From the NCBI GenBank assembly GCA_040755155.1, contig JBFMBP010000068.1, positions 1-33,555 of the forward strand: DNA of 33,555 nt, written 5' to 3'. Within the stretch, counting starts at the first letter, position 1. The number at the start of each line of letters is the position of its first letter. Shown in pieces: positions 1-6,829 of the stretch. The position numbers were made by a program, and so were the translations under genes. Under the pieces are notes generated by a model. It did not search any database. It saw only the letters and a program-made list of their open reading frames with translations, and was not told the DNA's origin. Source of the DNA: Candidatus Omnitrophota bacterium. GTDB taxonomy: Bacteria > Hinthialibacterota > Hinthialibacteria > Hinthialibacterales > Hinthialibacteraceae.

Positions 1-221
1 TTTAACAAAATCTCCAAAAACGCCCATTTTTCGGGGTTTTTCAAATGCAGTTTACAAATTATCAATCACTGCATTTTGTAAATCCTTTAAAATCAAGTAA
101 CAGTTTACCCGATTGAAGAGAAATCCTAGTTTTTAAGCCCTGAAAGGGCGAAATAATAAATTCGTATATCTTCTCTTCATACTACTAAATAGTTACAAAA
201 TCAATTAGTAATATCGAGACA
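1..221. other. AT-rich non-coding left edge with short inverted repeats
   Basis: No convincing gene is seen here. The stretch is AT-rich. Positions 43-50 (aaatgcag) and 69-76 (ctgcattt) form a perfect inverted repeat. Positions 51-58 (tttacaaa) and 75-82 (tttgtaaa) form a second one interleaved with the first. At 137-149 there is a gccct-gaa-agggc hairpin inside a longer motif of the kind often dispersed between bacterial genes. Nothing here identifies an origin or attachment site. The stretch borders the transposase remnant, so it may be debris of the same insertion. Confidence 0.4.
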
Positions 222-389
222 CTAGTGAAAAAATCTATAAAAAAACGGCAATTGCCCTAACGCCGTCACCTTCCCTTGTTCGTCCCATTCCACATGAATT
301 CTTCCCCCATACGTGTCGGCGAACAACGAGGTCTTTTCGTTCTCGCAGAGGATTAATCCTCTCTCACCCGCTGGGTGAATCGCTTCCAT
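222..389 (-). pseudogene. Truncated transposase N-terminus (DDE-type IS remnant)
   Basis: A 55-codon minus-strand frame runs from an ATG at 389 to a TAG at 222. Residues 24-50 contain the run YGGRIHVEW, an acidic residue, then VTALGQLPFF. From memory this resembles the conserved N-terminus of an IS4/IS1380-like DDE transposase family found in planctomycete-type genomes, where the run is usually close to 'VHVEWDP..AVTPLGQLPFF' and several hundred residues follow. Here the frame leaves the family pattern just after LPFF (YRFFH) and stops. The DDE catalytic core is therefore absent and the element cannot be active. Family assignment is from pattern recognition only. The break lies next to AT-rich DNA at the window edge. 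Confidence 0.55.
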
Positions 390-426
390 TCGTCTTCTCC
401 CCTCTATCTACCTTCTTTCTTTCATC

Positions 427-621
427 TTGCATCCTATTATTTTATTTTCAACTGCTGTTTTTAGGATAAATAATCCCAATATTAAAGCGCGTTGCGCAAA
501 GGAATATCCGATGTTGAAATCGGAAATTGAAGGAGAGCTGCCGCCTTTTGAAGAAACTTATGCAAAGGTGAAAGATTTTTATGAGAATTTACCCTGGCCG
601 TCTGTTATTGAGCGGCGATGA
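427..621 (+). CDS. Hypothetical small protein or gene fragment
   Basis: A 64-codon frame begins with TTG and ends TGA at 621, convergent with tgt. No Shine-Dalgarno is visible and the frame is open upstream to about 379, so the start is arbitrary. The second half is hydrophilic and protein-like, with acidic helix-type sequence (SEIEGELPPFEETYAKV) and an ending rich in aromatics and prolines. The first 20 residues look like translated non-coding DNA. The most likely reading is the C-terminal remnant of a larger gene cut by the same rearrangement that left the transposase fragment. I do not recognise the family. Confidence 0.3.
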   Translation: MHPIILFSTAVFRINNPNIKARCAKEYPMLKSEIEGELPPFEETYAKVKDFYENLPWPSVIERR

Positions 622-644
622 TTAACATTCTATCCGTTTGAATT

Positions 645-1760
645 CTATCCCTTTTCCCCCTCCTGCTTTTTCCCCATCCAGGATTGATAGAACGCTTCGA
701 AGGTTCCTTGGGAAATTTCATCGCGGCAACGCTGCATAAATTCCTGATAGAAGGCGATATTGTGCATGGTGGCCAGGCGGGAAGCCAGGATTTCGCCCGC
801 TTGGAACAAATGGCGCAAGTAAGCTCTGGAATAATTCCGGCAGCAATAGCATCGGCAATTTTCGTCCGGCGGGCGTTCGTCTTCGCGGTATTGCGCCTGT
901 TTGACGGAGACGCGGCCTTTCCAGGTGAGCAGGTGGCTGTTGCGGGCCAGGCGGGTGGGGATGACGCAGTCGAACATGTCCACCCCGCGCCGGATGCCGT
1001 CGAGAAAATCTTCCGGCGCGCCTACTCCCATGAGGTAGCGCAATTTGTTTTCCGGCAGCATTCGATCCAACGCTGCGCATGTGTTCCAGGTCTTCTCTTT
1101 TTCTTCTCCGATCATCAATCCCCCCACGGCGTAGCCGGGGAAATCCAGCGCAATGAGATCGCGGGCGCTTTTTTCGCGCAAGTCTTGATAAACTCCGCCC
1201 TGGACGATGGCGAAAAGCGCCTGATCGCTTCGCTTGTGCGCTTTGAGACAGCGTTCCGCCCAACGGGTGGTCAACTCGATGGATTGGGAAGCATATTCGT
1301 AGCTGATAGGGTAGGGAGTGCATTCGTCGAAGCACATGATGATGTCGGCGCCGAGATCGTTCTCCAGTTCCATGACGCTTTCGGGAGTAAAACGATGCTC
1401 CGTTCCGTCGATGTGGGAGCGAAAAGTGGCGCCGTCGGGATCGATCTTGCGCAATGGGGCCAGACTGTAGATTTGGAAGCCGCCGCTATCCGTAAGGATG
1501 GGGCCGTTCCAATTCATGAAGGAATGCAATCCTCCTAACTTCTTGACCAGCGAAGCGCCGGGACGCAGATAGAGGTGATAGGCGTTGCAGAGAATTATCT
1601 CCGAACCGGTCTCATGGATTTCTTCGGGAGTAAGAGCTTTGACCGTGGCGTTAGTGCCTACGGGCATAAAGGCTGGCGTATGGAAAACGCCGTGAGGCGT
1701 GACCGCTTTACCGGCGCGGGCGCGTCCCTCGAGGCTGTCGATTTCGAATTGGATTGACAT
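645..1760 (-). CDS. tgt: tRNA-guanine transglycosylase (queuine tRNA-ribosyltransferase)
   Basis: This enzyme swaps guanine-34 for preQ1 in tRNAs with GUN anticodons (Asp, Asn, His, Tyr), a cytoplasmic step of queuosine synthesis. The 371-residue length is normal for bacterial Tgt. The general acid/base aspartate is D91 in LTDSGGFQ. The nucleophile is D264 in DMFDCVIPTR. The substrate pocket shows VQGGVY (186-191) and GGLMIGEE (213-220). The zinc site is C302, C304 and C307 in CRCYCC, with H333. The ATG at 1760 gives the usual N-terminus; its ribosome site is weak. A good promoter lies at 1841-1868. No queuosine synthesis genes or secretion genes (yajC, secD) are adjacent, so the gene appears to stand alone. 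Confidence 0.97.
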   Translation of the reverse strand: MSIQFEIDSLEGRARAGKAVTPHGVFHTPAFMPVGTNATVKALTPEEIHETGSEIILCNAYHLYLRPGASLVKKLGGLHSFMNWNGPILTDSGGFQIYSLAPLRKIDPDGATFRSHIDGTEHRFTPESVMELENDLGADIIMCFDECTPYPISYEYASQSIELTTRWAERCLKAHKRSDQALFAIVQGGVYQDLREKSARDLIALDFPGYAVGGLMIGEEKEKTWNTCAALDRMLPENKLRYLMGVGAPEDFLDGIRRGVDMFDCVIPTRLARNSHLLTWKGRVSVKQAQYREDERPPDENCRCYCCRNYSRAYLRHLFQAGEILASRLATMHNIAFYQEFMQRCRDEISQGTFEAFYQSWMGKKQEGEKG

Positions 1761-1840
1761 AAAGATTCGTTTCGTTCGATATACGCTGGATTTGGGAACA
1801 TATCCGGTTGAAGCAAACGGTTCGCCAATAATAGATTTTT

Positions 1841-1868
1841 ATTATACTTAAAGAATAGGTTTTGTCAG
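1841..1868 (-). promoter_or_regulatory. Sigma-70-type promoter for tgt
   Basis: Read on the minus strand, CTGACA (1868-1863) and TATAAT (1846-1841) are separated by 16 bp. The -10 is a perfect consensus and the -35 matches five of six positions. It points at tgt, whose ATG is about 80 bp downstream. Confidence 0.6.
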
Positions 1869-2006
1869 GAAGGGAGGAGATTGGTGGTTTTTAAAATATC
1901 CTATTGAGTAAATACAATTCCTCGCCATAGGGATAAGGAATTGAATTGATTCTGACGCGGCTTATGCGCGCAATATGACGCAATTAGGGTATCCGGGCAT
2001 AGGAGA

Positions 2007-2114
2007 ATGATTCCTACGATTTTCGATGAAGAGATTCTGGGCATTGAACAATATGGAGAATTACCCCGAATTATCAATAACATACGATTTTTCAAAGAAT
2101 TGCAATATGAATAG
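2007..2114 (+). other. Possible 35-codon ORF or coding remnant
   Basis: A short plus-strand frame starts at ATG 2007 and ends TAG at 2114. The composition is protein-like (acidic start, then GELPRIINNIRFFKEL). A second short protein-like run in another frame ends just before it, which suggests a frameshifted remnant of an older gene. There is no clear ribosome site and no recognisable family. Confidence is low. Confidence 0.2.
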
Positions 2115-2137
2115 CGAATAAATTTATTATCGGTATT

Positions 2138-2180
2138 CTTGTTGACGCGATAACATATTCTTATTATACTCGCCAACAAG
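2138..2180 (+). promoter_or_regulatory. GntR-gene promoter flanked by an inverted repeat (possible autoregulatory operator)
   Basis: TTGACG (2142-2147) and TATACT (2165-2170) are 17 bp apart, a strong sigma-70 promoter for the gene starting at 2226. Arms cttgttgacg (2138-2147) and cgccaacaag (2171-2180) are inverted copies with one mismatch. One arm covers the -35 element and the other lies just downstream of the -10. A dimeric regulator bound to both would block RNA polymerase, and GntR/HutC proteins often repress themselves. The promoter is seen; the operator role is inferred. Confidence 0.55.
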
Positions 2181-2225
2181 TCAAACATTATAATATTATT
2201 AAATTCGAATCCATCCGAAACGCTT

Positions 2226-2969
2226 ATGAGAATCGTCGATCGGCTTAGTCAGCGCAAACTCTATCTTCAATTGCTTGAGATCGTTCAGGAAGCGATCGAC
2301 CGGGGAGAACTGGCTGTCGGGATGCAGTTGCCTACCGAAAATCAGATATGCAGCCAACAAGGCGTCAGCAAAGTGGTTGTCCGTACGGCTATGCAGGAAT
2401 TAGTCAAAAAAGGTTATGTAAAAAAAATCCCCGGCCGGGGAACGTTTGTTCAAAAGCCCACCGATGCGAAAGGGATATGGCTTTCCAGCTTGTTGACGGA
2501 AAATCTATTGGATTTCGGTCTGCCCTGGGAAACGGAAGTGGTACAAAAGATGCTTACCGTCTCCCCGTCGGATATGAACGACCTATTCGCGATGGAGACT
2601 GGACATCAGGTGTTTAAGGTAACGCGGCTGCGGTTTGTGGACGAAGCGCCCGCGGCGTTGGAGACGGCTTACGTCTCCCACGATCTTTGTCCGGGACTGT
2701 TGCTGGAAGATATGCGATCAACCTCCCTGTTGGAGATCATTACTCAAAAATACGGCCTGCGCATCTTACGGTGCGCCGATTCGGTAGAGGCGACCACATT
2801 GGAGACTCGGGAAGCAGAATTATTGAAGAAGAAAAAGGGAGAGACGGCGATGCTGGCGGACCGGATTCTCTACACGGCCAACAACCGCGTCGCCGCCTTT
2901 ATCCGCGTATTGTCCGTTTCCCAAAAACACCGGATCACTTTCGAGAGTTTTCACGCGCCTGGGCGATAA
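2226..2969 (+). CDS. GntR family transcriptional regulator, HutC/UTRA type
   Basis: A DNA-binding regulator of 247 residues. The N-terminal winged helix-turn-helix (about 10-78) has the GntR pattern: a YLQLLEIV helix, GELAVGMQLPTE, the recognition helix around VSKVVVRTAMQELVKKG, and the wing PGRGTFV. The C-terminal part (about 95-240) fits a UTRA ligand-binding domain, with the typical strand F-K-V-T-R-L-R-F-V-D and the later region on E-T-AYV. Such proteins usually bind a sugar, amino acid or phosphorylated metabolite and repress a nearby pathway. The only adjacent genes (tgt, TPR protein) give no ligand clue, so self-regulation through the repeat at 2138-2180 is the best visible target. The ribosome site before ATG 2226 is weak. 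Confidence 0.9.
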   Translation: MRIVDRLSQRKLYLQLLEIVQEAIDRGELAVGMQLPTENQICSQQGVSKVVVRTAMQELVKKGYVKKIPGRGTFVQKPTDAKGIWLSSLLTENLLDFGLPWETEVVQKMLTVSPSDMNDLFAMETGHQVFKVTRLRFVDEAPAALETAYVSHDLCPGLLLEDMRSTSLLEIITQKYGLRILRCADSVEATTLETREAELLKKKKGETAMLADRILYTANNRVAAFIRVLSVSQKHRITFESFHAPGR

Positions 2970-3013
2970 AAAAACGGGGGCATTGCGGTCTTGTTTGTGT
3001 TTATGGGAATTGT

Positions 3014-3039
3014 CAAGGGCAGAAACAACCCTGCCCTTG
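3014..3039. repeat. Perfect 9-bp hairpin between convergent genes (copy 1 of CAAGGGCA family)
   Basis: caagggcag (3014-3022) and ctgcccttg (3031-3039) pair perfectly around an 8-base loop. It lies between the ends of the GntR gene and the convergent TPR gene, so it may help terminate both, although no T-run follows directly. A near copy, one mismatch in the stem and the same downstream GCC-rich tail, lies at 27751-27774. Confidence 0.6.
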
Positions 3040-3065
3040 CCACCCCGCCATTCATCACTCATCAT

Positions 3066-3974
3066 TTAAGACAACCCCAATTCTTTTTTCATGTTCAATT
3101 TTTTAGCGGAGGATTTGATATCGTCGTCGAAGCGTTTGTATTCGTGCGCGGCGGATATCTTAACCGCTTTCAAAAGGCAATCCTTCGCTTTGGCGATTTG
3201 CTTCTCGATCCGGTAGGCTTCCGCCAAATCCAAAAACGCAAGGACGGAATCTTCGTTCATCTCCGCCGCTTTTTCCAAGAAGGGAACAGCCTGGGAAGCG
3301 TCGTTTAATTCTTCGAGATAAGTTTTTCCTAAGGCGTGATACGTTGCGCCCAGACGCAACTTCTCTTCCGGCGAAAGTACTTTTTTCTGGGAAATGGCGA
3401 TGACTTTCTTCAAGCACTCCAGTCCTTTTTGGCAGTCGTTTTTCTTGCGGATATAGAGCGTTCCGAGGTGGTGAAGGGCGAAGATGTTTTCGGGATTGTC
3501 TTTAATGACGCCTTTGAGAATGGATTCCGCCTTTTTTATGCTGCCGCCGAGGATTCCGGGGATGTCCCGCAAAATAATGGCGTAACCGAGGCGGGCGCGT
3601 TCGTTTTTGGGGTCCGCGTCGATCGCTTTCTGATAGAGTTCGCGCACTTTGCGGGCTTCGGGAAGCAGCGTCAAATTGGAGGCGCCTTTCATGGCTTGAT
3701 CGGCGAGCAGGAAAGCGATGGTCTGAGCGAGCCAGCTTAAATATTCCGCGTTTTTCGGCTCCAACTTGACGCATTGCTGGAAAAGCGGCTCCGCATCTAT
3801 ATAATTCTGGGCGAGATAAAATTCTTTTCCCTTTTTAAAGATCTCAACCACAGAGAAATCGTTAATGGGGGTGGTTATCTTCGCGGCGTCGGCATAAGAT
3901 GGATGGGATGGAAATACTGCAAAAAGAATCGAAACGAGAATCGCATAAAGACAAAGGGAAGTAACTGGCTTCAT
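3066..3974 (-). CDS. Secreted TPR-repeat protein
   Basis: A 302-residue exported protein. Residues 1 to about 27 form a signal peptide: MK, a hydrophobic core (LCLYAILVSILFAVF) and a likely cleavage after SYA. The mature part is helical TPR repeats from about residue 40 to 290. Canonical A/B helix signatures are AEPLFQQCVKLEPKNAEYL, YQKAIDADPKNERARLGYA, ILKGVIKDNPENIFALHHLG and VPFLEKAAEMNEDSVLAFLD. TPRs bind peptides, so a periplasmic scaffold role is likely; no enzyme motif is present. ATG 3974 was chosen because it gives a clean signal peptide. A TTG at 3986 adds four residues, but the AAGGAG there lies only about 2 bases from that TTG and 13 from the ATG, so the start is not settled. A promoter is at 4021-4048. 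Confidence 0.85.
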   Translation of the reverse strand: MKPVTSLCLYAILVSILFAVFPSHPSYADAAKITTPINDFSVVEIFKKGKEFYLAQNYIDAEPLFQQCVKLEPKNAEYLSWLAQTIAFLLADQAMKGASNLTLLPEARKVRELYQKAIDADPKNERARLGYAIILRDIPGILGGSIKKAESILKGVIKDNPENIFALHHLGTLYIRKKNDCQKGLECLKKVIAISQKKVLSPEEKLRLGATYHALGKTYLEELNDASQAVPFLEKAAEMNEDSVLAFLDLAEAYRIEKQIAKAKDCLLKAVKISAAHEYKRFDDDIKSSAKKLNMKKELGLS

Positions 3975-4020
3975 ATAACCGATCAAACTCCTTTACAGCC
4001 TTTGAGATTCGCAAAATCTT

Positions 4021-4048
4021 AGTATACCATGCGCGAGAAACAAATCAA
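4021..4048 (-). promoter_or_regulatory. Candidate promoter for the TPR gene
   Basis: On the minus strand TTGATT (4048-4043) and TATACT (4026-4021) are spaced 16 bp, ending about 46 bp before ATG 3974. The -10 is good and the -35 moderate. Confidence 0.4.
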
Positions 4049-4225
4049 ATAGGCGATTCGAAAAAAACGAACAAGAATCGAAATAATGTCATAAAATCTT
4101 GACTTTTTCGTATTATGATAAGCGTGCAGGCGATTCGGCGATGTGAATAGTGAAGATTCATAGGCCGTCGCGGCGAAGGATTTGGCGGCGGCGGGGGCGA
4201 AGGCGTCGGATGGGATGAATCCTCC

Positions 4226-5473
4226 ATGAAAATATGCGATATCGTTCAATTCTATAGTCCTTTAGGCGGCGGCGTCCGGCGTTACCTGGAAGACAAAATG
4301 CGGTTTTTCGCTCAGAGGCCGGAGTGCAACCATATCGTTATCGCGCCGGGCGCCGCGCATTCGCGATCCCTTCGAGAACGGACGGCGTTTTACGAAGTGA
4401 AATCCATGCGCCTGGCGGGTTCGATTAGTTACCGGATGCTGTTAAACCGGCGGAGGATTCTCTCCATCATCGATCAGGAAAAACCGGATTTGATCGAAGT
4501 CGGCGATCCTTATCGTTCCGCTTGGATTGCATTGGAAGCCGCCGAACGGAACAAGATTCCGATCGTGGCGTTTTATCATTCCGACTTCCCCCGCGCTCTG
4601 GGGCGGACCATCCGGCGGTTTTGCGGCGGCTTTATCGAAAAAATCCTGTCGCGGGGCGTTCATCGCTATATCGTCGATTTATACAACCGCATGAATGCCA
4701 CCATCGTCGCCAGTTCGCGCATGGAGCGCGTTCTGAAAGAATGCGGCGTCGAAAGAGTGGTCCGCATTCCCTTAGGTACGGATATTTCGTTTTTCCGGCC
4801 CAGCGGCGAAGGGCTTTCGGTGAGGCGGGAGTTAGGATTGAAAGAAGAGGATTATTTGCTCCTATTCGTCGGACGCATGGCGCGGGAGAAGCGAATCCGT
4901 TCTCTCGTGGGGATGATGGATGAACTTGCCCGCGATCCCGGCGGACCCGGCCGCTGCCATCTGCTGCTCGCAGGAGATGGAGAATCGCGCCGCTACGTGG
5001 AAAGAATCGCGCGCGAACGGAAAGACGCGACGTGGTTTCGCTATACGGAATCCATCGACCGGCTGCGGGAGTTATACAATGCAGCGGATTTATTCGTCCA
5101 TGCGGGAACGAGCGAGACCTTCGGCATTACATCTCTGGAGGCGCAGGCGTGCGGAACGCGGGTTTTGGCGGTGCGCAACGGCGGACTGGACGATTCTTTA
5201 GTGGGGGAATTTCCCCTCATTATGGCGGATTCGCCTTCCCCTATCGATCTGGCCGATGGGGTAAGGCGCATTCGAAGCCTTGCCGATCCCGGCTCGTCTG
5301 CGGCCAGGAGCGAACGGATCGCCGCGCATTTTTCCATTCGCAGGACATTCGAACGCATAACCAATCTATACCAGCATATACTGGACGGAAAATCCGTAGA
5401 AAGTTTTTCGGCGTCAACGTCGGATATGGACGCAAAGGATGAAGAGTATTATTCGGCCATACTCACCGGCTGA
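4226..5473 (+). CDS. Family 4 (group 1) glycosyltransferase
   Basis: A 415-residue GT-B fold transferase expected at the cytoplasmic face of the membrane, moving a sugar from a nucleotide donor to a lipid or glycan acceptor. The N-terminal Rossmann half has the glycine-rich acceptor loop SPLGGGVRRY (11-20). The C-terminal donor half shows FVGRMAREK (214-222), LLLAGDGES (246-254) and the EX7E motif E297-E305 in ETFGITSLE, then ACGTRVLAVRNGG. It is the first of four overlapping genes: its end overlaps the GNAT gene by 35 bases, which implies coupled translation. The donor sugar cannot be read from sequence. ATG 4226 has a weak ribosome site. Confidence 0.93.
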   Translation: MKICDIVQFYSPLGGGVRRYLEDKMRFFAQRPECNHIVIAPGAAHSRSLRERTAFYEVKSMRLAGSISYRMLLNRRRILSIIDQEKPDLIEVGDPYRSAWIALEAAERNKIPIVAFYHSDFPRALGRTIRRFCGGFIEKILSRGVHRYIVDLYNRMNATIVASSRMERVLKECGVERVVRIPLGTDISFFRPSGEGLSVRRELGLKEEDYLLLFVGRMAREKRIRSLVGMMDELARDPGGPGRCHLLLAGDGESRRYVERIARERKDATWFRYTESIDRLRELYNAADLFVHAGTSETFGITSLEAQACGTRVLAVRNGGLDDSLVGEFPLIMADSPSPIDLADGVRRIRSLADPGSSAARSERIAAHFSIRRTFERITNLYQHILDGKSVESFSASTSDMDAKDEEYYSAILTG

Positions 5474-6086
5474 CAGGGAGACGGTTCGCCATATATGCTG
5501 CGAAACCGGATTTTCCGGGGATCCCATTGATCCGTTGTTCTGCGACCGCGACGTTTTCGCCGATTTTTTTACGCGCTACTATACCGACTGGGAGCCGGAA
5601 AATTCATTCGTCTCCGAGACGGATGGCCAGGTTACGGGATATCTCCTCGGTTGCCTGCGTTGTCGATACAATCAATTCGTCAATATAGGACTCTTCGCTG
5701 GCGTTATCGCTCCAAAAGCGGCGGCGCGGCTTTTCATGGGACGTTACGACGCGCAAAGCCGGGCTTTTCTTAAATGGTGCGTTCTCAAGGGTTGGAAGGA
5801 GACGCCCCAGGCGCCGCCGATGGCCGGACATTTTCATTTCAATCTTCTGCCGGAATACCGGAATACGGGCGCGGGAAAAAGGATGTATCTCGAGTTCGAA
5901 AAACTCGCTTCCCAGCAGGGAGTGAAACGAATTTACGGCCAAATCCAAACCTTTGACGACCGGCGTTCGGAGCGCGTTTTTCAACGGTTTGGATTTACGC
6001 TTCTAGATCGGCGGGAAATCAGCCGATTCCGTTCCTTTCACGATCGCGCCGTATACGTTTCCACATTTGTGAAGGAATTGCAATGA
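5439..6086 (+). CDS. GNAT family N-acetyltransferase
   Basis: A 215-residue GCN5-related acyltransferase that would move an acetyl group from acetyl-CoA to an amine. Strand beta-4 and the pyrophosphate-binding loop are visible as FNLLPEYRNTGAGKRMYLEF (about 136-155), the usual R/Q-x-x-G-x-G/A signature. The C-terminal part (IYGQIQTFDDRRSERVFQRF) has the typical helix before the last strands. The start at 5439 lies inside the glycosyltransferase gene, and the stop overlaps the next start as ATGA (6083-6086). In this operon a sugar amine is a plausible acceptor, and the deacetylase next door could expose or remove such a group. Substrate is inferred only. Confidence 0.88.
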   Translation: MKSIIRPYSPADRETVRHICCETGFSGDPIDPLFCDRDVFADFFTRYYTDWEPENSFVSETDGQVTGYLLGCLRCRYNQFVNIGLFAGVIAPKAAARLFMGRYDAQSRAFLKWCVLKGWKETPQAPPMAGHFHFNLLPEYRNTGAGKRMYLEFEKLASQQGVKRIYGQIQTFDDRRSERVFQRFGFTLLDRREISRFRSFHDRAVYVSTFVKELQ

Positions 6087-6829
6087 CGCTGCCATCCGAT
6101 GAGCGAAGCTTGATCGTATCCTTCCATGATCTGGCGCCTCATTCCCGGGAACTTTGCCAGACCTTTTTGGATCGGCTTCGTCCGATGGGAGTGAAGGAGG
6201 TCTCTCTTTTGGTTACTCCCGATTGGTATGGAAAAGAGAACCTCGCCGAACATCCATCCTTTATTACTTGGTTAAAGGCGCTGCAAGCGCAAGGGCATGA
6301 AATCGTCCTGCATGGACTTACTCATACGGTGGACAGAGTGCGGGGGGGATTGATCGCACAATGCGTTGGACGATGCTACACCGCCCGCGAAGGAGAATTT
6401 TACCAATTGGATTATGAAAAAGCGAAGCGCCGGATGACGTTGGGAATGGATATATTCCGCCAGGCGGGATTGTCCAGCGCCGGATTCGTAGCGCCCGCCT
6501 GGCTGCTGAGCGAAGGCTCGCGCCGGGCGGCGCAAGAGTTGGGATTCGCGTATACTACCTATTGGGGGCGGCTGGAATTGTTGCAGGAAGATAAGATATT
6601 CGCTGCTCCGGTCATCGCCTTCAGCAGCCGCAGCGGATGGCGTCGCTTGGCGTCGCGGTTATGGCATTTTTATTGGTTCCGGAAAAACCGGGATGCGGCG
6701 ATTCTGCGCTTGGCCGTTCATCCATCCGACTTGATTTACCCTGCGATAGAATCCACGATCTACGAAACGGTTCGCCGCGCTTTGACGGCGCGGCGGCCTA
6801 TCACATACGGCGGCTTGATAAATCGATGA
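6083..6829 (+). CDS. DUF2334 polysaccharide deacetylase-like protein
   Basis: A 248-residue protein of the NodB/DUF2334 superfamily of metal-dependent deacetylases. Motif 1 is SFHDLAPHS (13-21), where the usual DD is replaced by the HD form typical of DUF2334. The metal-binding H-x3-H pair is HGLTHT (about 75-80). A later FVAPAWLLS segment matches the R/AP-W motif, and RLAVHPSDL near residue 212 carries the last conserved histidine. The likely reaction is removal of an N-acetyl from a glycan or glycolipid. Start and stop both overlap neighbours by ATGA, so translation is tightly coupled to GNAT and to the membrane protein downstream. Confidence 0.88.
   Translation: MTLPSDERSLIVSFHDLAPHSRELCQTFLDRLRPMGVKEVSLLVTPDWYGKENLAEHPSFITWLKALQAQGHEIVLHGLTHTVDRVRGGLIAQCVGRCYTAREGEFYQLDYEKAKRRMTLGMDIFRQAGLSSAGFVAPAWLLSEGSRRAAQELGFAYTTYWGRLELLQEDKIFAAPVIAFSSRSGWRRLASRLWHFYWFRKNRDAAILRLAVHPSDLIYPAIESTIYETVRRALTARRPITYGGLINR

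Larger units (their letters stand above)
1761..2225. other. Divergent intergenic region between tgt and the GntR regulator
   Basis: This gap carries the tgt promoter (minus strand, 1841-1868) and the promoter/inverted repeat of the GntR gene (2138-2180). Between them (about 1900-2115) lie short broken frames that read like decayed coding DNA, including the 35-codon frame at 2007-2114. A 95-codon minus-strand frame at 1901-2188 has poor composition and runs across the GntR promoter, so it is not called as a gene. Confidence 0.4.

Noticed and set aside
684-1538. 284-codon plus-strand frame opposite tgt
   Set aside because: It is the antisense shadow of a well-supported tgt gene and has no ribosome site or family pattern.
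1901-2188. 95-codon minus-strand frame
   Set aside because: It lies across the GntR promoter, with odd composition and no start signal.
6637-6825. 63-residue N-terminal extension of the membrane protein
   Set aside because: It only reads the deacetylase gene in another frame; the ATGA overlap at 6826 gives the natural start.
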